From: CAVRAW01 sp963716135
Lineage (GTDB): Bacteria; Planctomycetota; Planctomycetia; Pirellulales; JADZDJ01
Assembly: GCA_963716135.1 (NCBI GenBank)
Contig: OY970289.1
Location: 3,844,001 to 3,908,000 of the forward strand
Length of the DNA: 64,000 nucleotides
Direction of reading: 5' to 3'
Made by a program: the position numbers and the translations under genes. Below are positions 10,157 through 18,047 of the stretch, one piece after another (position 1 is the stretch's first letter; each line of letters starts with the position of its first letter). The notes under the pieces were generated by a model. The model was not told where the DNA came from, made no database searches, and was given only the letters and a program-made list of their open reading frames with translations.

Positions 10157-10348
10157 CTAAGTCCCAGAAATCGTCTGCGGCAACTCGCGGATTGCGGCGG
10201 ACACCTCCACCTCGACGAGCTTCAGATAATCGTCCTTGGATTCTCGTCGGAATTCGCGCAACGCATCGAAGAGCTTGAAGATCGCATCGACAGTTGGATT
10301 CGGCCACGCAGTAATATCCCAAACGACCTTCGCTGGAACCTTGTCGTA
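10157..10348 (-). pseudogene. Start-less coding fragment, possible gene remnant
   Basis: The minus strand stays open for 63 codons and encodes a peptide with convincing protein character. It has amphipathic helices around FKLFDALREFRRESKDDY and LVEVEVSAAIRELP, and ends ISGT before the stop at 10157. No ATG or GTG start precedes it; an in-frame stop at 10349-10351 closes the frame upstream. It therefore looks like the C-terminal remnant of a gene whose 5' part has been lost. The family was not recognised. It could be noise, but its codon usage is coding-like. Confidence 0.35.
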
Positions 10349-10423
10349 CTACTGTGATGTCGATAGATTGTTGTTCGACGCATTGTGAGTAGTTACGCGC
10401 CACCAATAAGGGAGAATCGGTCG

Positions 10424-10630
10424 ATGAGCGTCTACAGAGTAATTGAACTGATCGGCACGAGTGAAGTTTCCTGGGACGACGCGGCGAAAAACGCCGTCGA
10501 GACGGCGGGCAAGCATTTACGAGAGCTTCGCATCGGCGAAGTCACGAAGCTGGACCTCAAAATCGAGGATGGAAAGCTCCTTTACCGCGTTCGGCTCAAC
10601 TTGTCGTTCAAATATACGGGGGGCGAGTGA
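10424..10630 (+). CDS. Dodecin, flavin-binding storage protein
   Basis: Dodecins are small proteins that assemble into hollow dodecamers storing flavins or coenzyme A. The 68-residue product shows the family pattern: the first strand VYRVIELIGTS, the helix SWDDAAKNAVETA, and the last strands ending in LSFKYTG. The start at 10424 has a good ribosome-binding site (AAGGGAG, 10408-10414). An upstream in-frame codon at 10385 would add 13 residues absent from the family. It appears to be a single-gene unit. Confidence 0.93.
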   Translation: MSVYRVIELIGTSEVSWDDAAKNAVETAGKHLRELRIGEVTKLDLKIEDGKLLYRVRLNLSFKYTGGE

Positions 10631-10794
10631 ACGGCGCGGAGGCAAAAGCACGGTCGGCGGCAGGAATTCTTAGCCGAATCGATTGCCGCAGGCGGGCCTT
10701 CGAGCCAATTTAGCAAGCGCCCACTTCAAGCAGATGCTCGGCATCAGCCATCGTGACCTCGTCGCCAGCCACGATTCGACTCTGTCTCGTCAAG

Positions 10795-10870
10795 TCGGGG
10801 CGACAGGATTTGAACCTGCGACCTTCTGACCCCCAGTCAGACGCGCTAAACCAGGCTGCGCCACGCCCCG
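10795..10870 (-). tRNA. tRNA-Pro (anticodon GGG)
   Basis: The reverse complement folds as a cloverleaf. It has a seven-pair acceptor stem CGGGGCG/CGCCCCG, a D-arm with GCGC stems, a five-pair anticodon stem TCTGA/TCAGA enclosing the loop CTGGGGG (anticodon GGG), and a T-arm with TTCAAAT. The discriminator base is A and CCA is not encoded. It reads proline CCC/CCU codons. It stands alone between dodecin and a small secreted-protein gene. Confidence 0.95.
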
Positions 10871-11103
10871 AAAGCGTGTGATTGCCGGGCGGAGTTCCGC
10901 GCGGCGTGCTCAAAGTATGGCAAATCGAGGATGAGGTTTCAATGCTAGCGAGACTGCCGAGCGAATTGCCCTTGACGCTCTCCAACAGCCCTCCTAACCT
11001 TCGCCGCCCGCTTATCCGGGGGGAAACCAGCACGGCGGCGATTCTTGGCCCGCCAGAATATCCCCGTTGCTCTCACTTCCCGCTTGCTAAAAGGACCGCC
11101 CGC

Positions 11104-11436
11104 ATGAAAAGTGTTGCGCTCGCCCTGGTTGGGCTGCTGGGAACGATTTCACAAACCGGCTGCAGTTGTTGTTGCTTCCACGATTGGTTTGCGAAACCTG
11201 CGGCGGTGCCTGCGCCGACGTATTGTCCGCCGCCGGCGGTATCGACGACGGCGCCGACGTACTATGTGCCACAGCCGACTGCGGCTGCAGCGCCGGCCAT
11301 CGCGCCGATTGCCGCCGCGCCCGCGGTTGTCGCTCCGGCAATGCAGCCGACCGTGCAAACCCAACCGTGCGTCTACAATGCGCCGGTCGTGCAACAACAA
11401 CCGTGTTGTGTGCCGTGCACTTGCACGTGCCAATAG
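11104..11436 (+). CDS. Small secreted Cys/Pro/Ala-rich protein
   Basis: The 110-residue protein starts with a signal peptide of about 18 residues. It continues into a TGCSCCC cluster, which might act as an imperfect lipobox. The body is an Ala/Pro/Val/Thr-rich low-complexity stretch, and the C-terminus is cysteine-rich (QPCCVPCTCTCQ). A ribosome-binding site AAAGGA lies 8-13 bases before the chosen ATG. The longer in-frame start at 10882 would place 74 unrelated residues before the signal peptide and was rejected. Similar cysteine-rich secreted proteins are common in planctomycetes. The function is unknown. Confidence 0.65.
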   Translation: MKSVALALVGLLGTISQTGCSCCCFHDWFAKPAAVPAPTYCPPPAVSTTAPTYYVPQPTAAAAPAIAPIAAAPAVVAPAMQPTVQTQPCVYNAPVVQQQPCCVPCTCTCQ

Positions 11437-11821
11437 CGATCGTCGGTGGATCTAAAAATCAGCGCCATCGCGATCGGCTCTAATTCGACCGCATCAAGCG
11501 GTCTCACTTCACATCTGGCCCCCTAAAGCAGGCTCGACGGACTCGATCCGTCGAAGTGGGCGGCCCCTATTCTGAGCGCGCGTTGGTCGCTGCAGGCCGC
11601 AAAGTTTGCCTCTTTTAACCGACCGGAACCGGGCGCGGCGTCAGAGTTTACCAAATGGAAACAGGCCGACCTTCCATTTGCGAAACCCTGCATCGCGTGC
11701 CGATGATGCCTGCTAGGACCGTGGAAACCAGCTAGGTAAACCCTGCCGCTGCCCCTTCCTGCAATTCCCGCAACGCCACGGTTCTCCCGGATTCAGACCC
11801 TGCCCCGACGCGCCAGCGCCG
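11437..11821. other. 385-base intergenic region with two perfect hairpins
   Basis: No gene is seen. One perfect inverted repeat, TCGACGGA / TCCGTCGA (11534-11541, 11547-11554, loop of five), lies 98 bases after the previous stop but lacks a T-tract. A second, listed separately, lies at 11652-11680, upstream of the next gene. Confidence 0.6.
11652..11680. promoter_or_regulatory. Perfect 9-bp inverted repeat in the upstream region of the outer-membrane gene
   Basis: CAAATGGAA and TTCCATTTG are exact reverse complements separated by 11 bases, 141 bases before the ATG at 11822. The AT-rich arms and absence of a T-run fit a protein-binding site or an RNA element better than a terminator. There is no direct evidence of function. 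Confidence 0.35.
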
Positions 11822-12982
11822 ATGATCCAATCCCGCCCCATCACACTCCGCCGTTATGTTTGTGCTGCCCCTGCGCCCCTTGGGCGTACGGTGCACGCTG
11901 CATTGCTTGCGGCGGTTTACGTCTGCTTGACGATGCAGCCGGCGATGGGACAAGTCGCGCCTTTGCCGCCGATGGTGGACTTCGCCAGTCCGTGGAGCAA
12001 TTTGGGCCAGCAAGATCAGGCCGCGCCGGCGCCGCAACCGCCTGCGCAGCCAGAATCAGTCCAAGCAGAATTGGCTGAAAAACAGCCGGCCACGCAATAC
12101 CTGGCGCAGCAAAGCCAGCCGCATTCAGGCCTCGTCGATCTGTTTCAGAAATCTGCGTATACTCCGCCGCCGTCGAGCGCCGAGCCGTCCGTTTCGCACA
12201 ATTGCTGCGACCAGAGCGAATGGCATTCGCAAGTGATTCCGCAGGGGATCATTTACCAGTCGTATATGGCCGGAACGAAGGAGCCGAGGTTCGCAACATT
12301 CTTCAATCAAAACAGCGCGATGGGCGACATGTGGGATGTGACGCTTGGCGCCTGCGCCGGCATCTGGCGCTACGGAAACGAAGATCCCAACTGGCCAGAA
12401 GGCTGGCAGGTGGATTTTGAAGGGGCTGTTTTCCCGCGGCTGGATCCGCAGGGCCCCAGCACGCCGCTCGTCGGATCCGATTTTCGGTTTGGAATTCCGG
12501 TGACGTATGGCGGCGACCGTTGGGAATTCAAAGTGGCGTATTTCCACATCAGCGCGCATCTGGGTGATGAATACGTGCTGTACATCAATCCCGGCGTCAC
12601 GCGAATCAATTACGTGCGCGACGGGGTGGTGTTCGGGGCAGGCTACTTCTGGACCGATTCGCTGCGGCTGTATGGCGAAGTGGCGGTAGCGGCAGCATCC
12701 GGCGGCGCCGAACCGGGCGAAATTCAATTTGGCTTCGAATGGATGCAAGCCCGCAACACCGGGTTGCGCGGCGGGCCGTTCGTGGCCGTGAATTGCGACC
12801 TGCGACAGGAAGTCGATTACAACGGGACGTTCTCGGTGCAATTCGGCTGGATGTGGCGAAAGTATGTGCGCGGTTCGAATCTCCGCATCGGCGGACAATA
12901 TGTGACCGGCAAGAGCGACGAGTACGAATTCTTCAATCAGAGCGAATCGAGGATGGGCTGGGGCCTGTGGTACGACTTCTAA
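11822..12982 (+). CDS. Probable DUF1207-type outer-membrane protein
   Basis: The 386-residue protein has an N-terminal signal segment (about residues 22-44, ending AMGQ) and a Pro/Gln-rich linker to about residue 110. A beta-rich C-terminal domain follows, with alternating aromatic strands (DFRFGIPVTYGGDRWEFKVAY, GGPFVAVNCDLR and similar). It ends in WYDF, a terminal aromatic typical of outer-membrane barrels. Overall shape and the C-terminal pattern recall the DUF1207 family common in Pirellulales; that assignment is from memory and not confirmed. It is probably located in the outer membrane, function unknown. Confidence 0.65.
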   Translation: MIQSRPITLRRYVCAAPAPLGRTVHAALLAAVYVCLTMQPAMGQVAPLPPMVDFASPWSNLGQQDQAAPAPQPPAQPESVQAELAEKQPATQYLAQQSQPHSGLVDLFQKSAYTPPPSSAEPSVSHNCCDQSEWHSQVIPQGIIYQSYMAGTKEPRFATFFNQNSAMGDMWDVTLGACAGIWRYGNEDPNWPEGWQVDFEGAVFPRLDPQGPSTPLVGSDFRFGIPVTYGGDRWEFKVAYFHISAHLGDEYVLYINPGVTRINYVRDGVVFGAGYFWTDSLRLYGEVAVAAASGGAEPGEIQFGFEWMQARNTGLRGGPFVAVNCDLRQEVDYNGTFSVQFGWMWRKYVRGSNLRIGGQYVTGKSDEYEFFNQSESRMGWGLWYDF

Positions 12983-13026
12983 TCTGAGCCGGGCCGCAAT
13001 ACTCTGCCGGCGGCCGTCGTGTCGTT

Positions 13027-14005
13027 CTAATACTTGTAGGTGATCGCCATGCCTACGCCGTCGTCGACGGGCAAGGGCACAACCTTCCAATCCGTCGTCG
13101 TGCGCTGAGTCGTATCGACTGCGGTGGCCGCGCAGTAGGCCATCCACCAGCCCAAAAACGCCTGCGAAGGGTAGTGGGCATCGTCGTTCACGCGCGACCA
13201 AGCCGGCAGCACCGAGCAAACGTAGAGTCCTGTCTTCAGCCAGCAATTGTCGGTCATTTTGGCGGCGTCGATGAAGACCACGCCGCCGATGAATGCATGG
13301 CCGCTGACGCCGTTGCTATGAGTGAATGGGCGCCAACCGCTGCCATCATCGTCTTGGGCAGGTCGCGCACCGCCAGTCACCCATTGCATGAGCAGCATGG
13401 GCGGCGCCGACCAACAGACTTCGCATGCTGCGCTCTCCCCACTGGCCGATGAAGCTGCCGGCGGGCCAATCGTAGAGCATGTCGCCTCCCAGCCAGCCGG
13501 CGGCCATGACCGGAATCATCATGCCGCCGTTGCCGAATTCCTTGCACCAGGCCGAGAAGTTATTGCCGGTCGGGCCACGGACGTGCTCCTGGTATTGTTC
13601 TCGCAATTCGCGATCGCTCTGCGAATTGGCGATGAGGGCTGCGGTGCCGAAGCCGGCCAGCAGCATTTCGAAATTATCCCAGGAATAATAGTTGCGGTAA
13701 TCCTGCTTTATTTCCGGCCAAAGATCAGCCAGATCATCGTGAAGGTACGACCATCCTGTCGGCGATTTACGATCGCCGTCGAGAGTGAACACCACATTGC
13801 CGTAAGCATCGGAGAGATTAGGAGGATTGCTCGGCGGCGGCGTGTTCGAGAGCGGGTCCAGCTGCGGATTGAGAGTGGGAGAATCGAGCGGCACGGCGGT
13901 TTGCGGGCTGTGACCCCAGGCGCTGAGATTGCGCGAGTGGCAACAGCACCCGGCGCAGAGCAGTAGCGCGGCAAAGGAAATCAGATACAGCCAACGCTGG
14001 ATCAT
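13027..14005 (-). CDS. PAP2-superfamily phosphatase lipoprotein (frameshifted)
   Basis: Two overlapping minus-strand frames make one PAP2-type acid phosphatase of about 325 residues. The first frame (from 14005) has a signal peptide with a Cys-rich LLLCAGCCC site, a linker and two hydrophobic segments. The second (to 13027) carries the catalytic motifs: GGARP, SGHAF and SRVNDDAH, which fits the SRx5H signature. The Asp that normally follows the last His by four positions (HxxxD) is Gln here (HYPSQ). The frames join at 13399-13408 next to GGCGCC; one extra base or two missing bases explains the break. Such enzymes dephosphorylate lipid or small phosphates outside the cytoplasm. Confidence 0.75.
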
Positions 14006-14442
14006 GCAGGCCGATTCTCTGCCGGCACACCGCTTCGCGCAGGGTACGGGACCTGCGCCGCGATCTGAAACGGCAGCTCAGTTGAAGGAATGGAACGACC
14101 ACACTACGGCGCACGATCGCGCGCCTCAGGGAGTATGGTCCCCGAGCGCAGAGCACCGCGCGCGAAAGTTTGCCGATTGGGAGTGGCTTTCCGATAACGG
14201 ACGATTTAACGCTTGCGTTACGTTTATCATCGGAGAATGGCGAAGTGTGCGGCGAACCTGGCCGGTGGGGCCCCTAGAGTCGCCGGGACCGAAAGAGTCG
14301 GCGGCAGATCGCCCAACTTTACGTGGTGTGATCGAACGTGGAGGCTTTCAGCATGCAAGCATCGACGGCGAGGAACAGCGGACAAGCGAACCGAACTTAC
14401 GGAAGCGCGCTTTTTGCGCAGCAGAACCAGGCAGGCGGCGTG
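14006..14442. other. 437-base region without a recognisable gene
   Basis: This lies between the 3' end of ftsH and the 5' end of the PAP2 gene (both minus strand), so it should contain the PAP2 promoter. A plus-strand open frame spans it but has no family resemblance and runs antisense into ftsH. No strong terminator was found after ftsH; only a short GCGC-A5-GCGC hairpin lies near 14409. Confidence 0.5.
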
Positions 14443-16563
14443 CTAGCTGCCGGAAGGTTCACTCGACTCGCCGGATTTGGCGGTTGGGCTCGATGGAGTT
14501 TGGCCTGGCTGGCCATTGCCTTGCTTGGCGGAGGCTGGCGGACTCGCGATCGCTTCTCCGTCGAGGATGATCCGCGGATTTGACGATGGGCCGAGCAATT
14601 CTTCGACTTCCATGTCGTCGAGGACTTCGCGTTGCTCCAGCGCCCCGGCCAGCGCATCGAGGTTTTTCCGATTCTGCGCCAAGAGCTCCATCGCCTTGGC
14701 GTCGGCCTCGTGTAAGATTCGCGAAACTTCCTGGTCGATCGCACGGGCGCTGTGCTCGCTGAATTCGCGTTGTTCGTAGATTTCGCGTCCCAGGAAGGGG
14801 TGTTCTTCACCGGTGCGGTAGGCAACCGGACCGATGCTCTCGCTCATGCCCCAGTGGGCCACCATTTTGCGTGCGAGCTTGGTCACCTGCGTGAGATCGT
14901 TTTCCGCCCCGGCGCTATATTCATTGAAGACCAACTTTTCCGCGGCGCGTCCGCCAAGCATGAACACGAGCCGGTTGTTCAACTCGGACTGGCCGATATT
15001 CAGGCGGTCTTCTTCGGGCAAAAGTTGGGTTACGCCCAGGGCACGGCCGCGGGGAATGATCGTCACCTTATGCAGGCGATCGATGCCCGGCAGCACCCAG
15101 GCGAGCAAGGCGTGTCCGGCCTCGTGATAGGCCGTCATTTTCTTCTCCTTGCCGGTCAGCAATTCTTCGCGCTTGGGGCCCATCAAAACTTTGTCGCGGG
15201 CATATTCAAAGTCCTCCATGTCAACTTTGTCTTTGCCGTTGCGCGTGGCCCAGAGCGCGGCTTCGTTCACCAGATTGCGGATGTCGGCGCCGGTGAGCCC
15301 GACGGTGCCGGCGGCGAGGCGTTCCAAATTTACGTTGGGCGCAAGCGGCACGTCGCGACTGTGAACCTTGAAGATTGCCAGCCGGGCTTTTTGATTTGGG
15401 CGATCGACGGTGATGTGGCGATCGAATCGGCCCGGGCGCAAGAGGGCGGGATCGAGCACGTCGGGCCGATTCGTGGCGGCCAGGACGATGACCGATTCGG
15501 TTTGGCTGAAGCCATCCATTTCGCTAAGGATTTGATTGAGGGTTTGCTCGCGCTCATCGTGCCCGCCGCCAAGGCCGGCGCCACGATGGCGACCGACGGC
15601 GTCGATTTCATCGATGAACAGGATGCAGGGGGAGGCCTCTTTGGCGGTTTTGAACATGTCGCGGACCCGGCTGGCGCCGACGCCGACAAACATCTGAATG
15701 AATTCGGACCCGCTGATGGAAAAGAACGGCACGCCGGCTTCGCCGGCGACGGCGCGGGCCAACAGCGTTTTGCCGGTGCCTGGCGGACCCATCAATAACA
15801 CACCTTTGGGAACACGGCCGCCGAGGCGAGTGAATTTTTCGGGGTTCTTTAGAAACTCGACGATTTCCTGCAGATCGTTTTTGACGTTTTCCAATCCGGC
15901 GACGTCGTTAAAGGTAACGGGTTTCTTGCCGGATTCTTCGTAACGTTTGGCCGGGCTTTTGCTGAAGCCAGAGAGGATTCCGCCGCCGAGAAATTGATCG
16001 CGCGTGCGGCGCATCATGATCCACAAGCCGGCGAACAACAACAGCGGCACGAACAAATAGAGGAACAAAACCATGAAGGTGTTGTCGGAAGGCAGTTGTG
16101 CCGCGATTTCGACTTTTTGCTTGAGCAGCTCCGATAACAGTTCGTTATCCGGCACCGGGGGCTGAGTGACGGCGAAATTCAGCGGCAATCGATTGCCGGC
16201 GGCTTCGCCTTTGGCATCGGATCGTTCGGCGGGGGGCTGATTTCGTTCATTCGCGCCACCTTCACCCAGCAAGCGCTCGGCCCAATTCGTGGTTGAGACC
16301 TGTTTGGGCGGGGCTTCGGGGCGCGTGCGGAATCGTCCGTAGATTTGGTGCTCCTGGAATTCGACGTCCGACACGTTGCCGGCCTGCAATTGTTTCCAGA
16401 AGAAGTCGTAACTGATTTCGCTTCGATTGACGCTGGTCCGCCCGAAGTAGAGGAACACCAATAGCGCCAGGACCACCAGCATCAACAAGATGCTGTTGGG
16501 ACTTATCCGGGGCCGAGAGGGCGCCGGGCGAGGACCTTCGACAGCGGGTCTGTTACCGTTCAT
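14443..16563 (-). CDS. ftsH: FtsH, ATP-dependent membrane zinc metalloprotease
   Basis: FtsH degrades misfolded and regulatory membrane and cytosolic proteins. The 706-residue protein has an N-terminal membrane helix (residues 24-40), a periplasmic domain with a Gln/Glu-rich insert (about 90-125), and a second helix (163-183). The AAA+ domain has Walker A GPPGTGKT (259-266), Walker B ILFIDEIDAVG and the SRH arginines. The zinc-binding site is HEAGH (480-484), with the third ligand Asp in the GAENDLTQVT segment. The last 40 residues are low-complexity. It lies 26 bases downstream of a MORN-repeat lipoprotein gene on the same strand. Confidence 0.97.
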   Translation of the reverse strand: MNGNRPAVEGPRPAPSRPRISPNSILLMLVVLALLVFLYFGRTSVNRSEISYDFFWKQLQAGNVSDVEFQEHQIYGRFRTRPEAPPKQVSTTNWAERLLGEGGANERNQPPAERSDAKGEAAGNRLPLNFAVTQPPVPDNELLSELLKQKVEIAAQLPSDNTFMVLFLYLFVPLLLFAGLWIMMRRTRDQFLGGGILSGFSKSPAKRYEESGKKPVTFNDVAGLENVKNDLQEIVEFLKNPEKFTRLGGRVPKGVLLMGPPGTGKTLLARAVAGEAGVPFFSISGSEFIQMFVGVGASRVRDMFKTAKEASPCILFIDEIDAVGRHRGAGLGGGHDEREQTLNQILSEMDGFSQTESVIVLAATNRPDVLDPALLRPGRFDRHITVDRPNQKARLAIFKVHSRDVPLAPNVNLERLAAGTVGLTGADIRNLVNEAALWATRNGKDKVDMEDFEYARDKVLMGPKREELLTGKEKKMTAYHEAGHALLAWVLPGIDRLHKVTIIPRGRALGVTQLLPEEDRLNIGQSELNNRLVFMLGGRAAEKLVFNEYSAGAENDLTQVTKLARKMVAHWGMSESIGPVAYRTGEEHPFLGREIYEQREFSEHSARAIDQEVSRILHEADAKAMELLAQNRKNLDALAGALEQREVLDDMEVEELLGPSSNPRIILDGEAIASPPASAKQGNGQPGQTPSSPTAKSGESSEPSGS

Positions 16564-16589
16564 CGATGCGAACCTTCTCCGGAGTAATT

Positions 16590-17393
16590 CTAGCGCTGAA
16601 CCGGCTTGCCGTTTTCAAACTCGTCTTCGCTGACAAGTTGCCCCTTTTCATTCCAAGTGGTTTCCTTCCCCTGGCGCATGCCGGCATGGTAATCGGCCTG
16701 AATTGCCATCTGGCCATTGGGATGCCACTGCTTTTGAGTACCCTCGTATTTTCCGTCCTTGAAATGCAATTCCGATTTCTTTTGTCCGTCGGCGTACCAG
16801 GTAATTGTGGTGCCATTGAGGGTGTCGTTTACGTACTCTTCTTGTTTGCTTGGTTTGCCTTTTTCATTGTAGTAGACCCAACGTCCATCGCGCTGGCCGG
16901 CCTTGTAACTGACTTCCCGTTCGGGCGCGCCGTTCGGTTTAAGCAGGGACCAATGACCGTCCAACTTGCCGTCGAGGTAGTTTTCTTCTTTGGCCAATTG
17001 GCCGTTGTCATACCACATTTTCCAAGGACCATTTTTCACGCCGTCGACGTAAGTGCCCTCTTCAAACTTTTGGCCGCCCTGATAAAAGCTCGCGTAAGTT
17101 CCGTGGTTTACGAGCGAGTCGTCGCTGTATTTTTTCACTTCCCGACGAATATAAGGCTTGCCATCGGGAAACTTCAGCACGACTAGTTTCTCTCCGACAA
17201 GTCGCGGCGGCGGGGTTTCGCTTTCTTTCACCTCGGGCTTTTGCTGACTCGAAGAAACCTTTTGCGGGGCGGTCGCCTCCGGGGCGGTTTTTGGCTCGCC
17301 CGAGCCGCCGCAACCGGCCATTTCCAAGACGACAAACGCCAGGCATCCAGAAAAGCCGACCCAAGTAATCCGATTAAGGGAAAATCGTGACAT
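16590..17393 (-). CDS. MORN-repeat (YwqK-like) lipoprotein
   Basis: The 267-residue protein has a lipoprotein signal peptide ending at MAGCGG (Cys about residue 28) and a Pro/Glu-rich linker to about residue 65. It then has seven or so imperfect repeats of about 23 residues with the consensus G.W..WY.NGQ....E..Y.DGK, typical of MORN_2/YwqK repeats. These repeats are used as beta-hairpin scaffolds and, in some proteins, as part of toxin-antitoxin pairs; no toxin gene is adjacent here. It is transcribed toward ftsH with a 26-base gap, so the pair is likely co-expressed. It is probably anchored to the outer membrane. Confidence 0.85.
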   Translation of the reverse strand: MSRFSLNRITWVGFSGCLAFVVLEMAGCGGSGEPKTAPEATAPQKVSSSQQKPEVKESETPPPRLVGEKLVVLKFPDGKPYIRREVKKYSDDSLVNHGTYASFYQGGQKFEEGTYVDGVKNGPWKMWYDNGQLAKEENYLDGKLDGHWSLLKPNGAPEREVSYKAGQRDGRWVYYNEKGKPSKQEEYVNDTLNGTTITWYADGQKKSELHFKDGKYEGTQKQWHPNGQMAIQADYHAGMRQGKETTWNEKGQLVSEDEFENGKPVQR

Positions 17394-17582
17394 CGCACTT
17401 CGAATTGTGAGTCTGCTCGCTGACCGAGCAAATCGCCCAAAACCACCCTGCTATAATCTTAGCCTCTGCTGCGGGATTAGGGGATGGCTTAATCCCTGAC
17501 CGCAGGATGCGGTCGATTGCGGAATAGCGAATCTGATGGCGATTTGATGGACCAACGCAATCGGGGAGCCTCAAAGCGTACC

Positions 17583-18014
17583 ATGCGCACTCCAGAAGAG
17601 CAGCCAATCTTGCGATACGGAGCGGTTGCCGTGATTGTTCGCCAGGGGCGGCTATTGGTGATTCGTCGCTCGCAGCACGTCATTGCGCCGGGCTACCATT
17701 GCTTTCCCGGCGGAGGAATTGAGCCCGGCGAGAGCGAGACTCAGGCCTTGATGCGGGAACTGCGAGAGGAATTAAACTGCGACGTGAGGCCGGTGAAACG
17801 GCTGGGCGAAACCGTTTCGCATTGGCGAGTGCATCTGGCGTGGTGGCATGCTGAGTTGGCCGAGGACGCCGAACTAGTGCCCAATCCGCAGGAGGTCGAA
17901 TCGACGCATTGGCTAACGCCGGAGGAGATTGTGGCGTTGCCGAATCTATTGGATAGCAACCGCGAATTCGTCGACAGCCTGCTGCGCGGCGAATTGCCAT
18001 TGCAGATGAAGTGA
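17583..18014 (+). CDS. Nudix hydrolase
   Basis: Nudix enzymes hydrolyse nucleoside diphosphates linked to other groups. The Nudix box reads GGIEPGESETQALMRELREE, matching GX5EX7REUXEE, but the final Gly-hydrophobic pair is replaced by NC. The domain starts at ILRYGAVAV, only a few residues after the chosen ATG at 17583, which has GGGGAG 14 bases upstream. An ATG at 17547 and a TTG at 17517 are in frame and cannot be excluded. It is divergent from the MORN-lipoprotein/ftsH unit and convergent with the MATE gene. The substrate is not predictable. Confidence 0.88.
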   Translation: MRTPEEQPILRYGAVAVIVRQGRLLVIRRSQHVIAPGYHCFPGGGIEPGESETQALMRELREELNCDVRPVKRLGETVSHWRVHLAWWHAELAEDAELVPNPQEVESTHWLTPEEIVALPNLLDSNREFVDSLLRGELPLQMK

Positions 18015-18047
18015 TACTTGCGCGGGCAGTGCTAACACGAGCCGGCA

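Noticed and set aside
10710..11033. Minus-strand frame covering the tRNA-Pro
   Set aside because: It reads straight through the tRNA gene, which is clear from its cloverleaf.
13929..14570. Plus-strand frame across the PAP2-ftsH gap
   Set aside because: Composition is random-like, it overlaps coding sequence at both ends on the other strand, and no ribosome-binding site is present.
14752..15798. A 348-codon plus-strand frame opposite ftsH
   Set aside because: It is the antisense of the AAA+ domain and repeats its periodicity; no start signal and no recognisable protein features.
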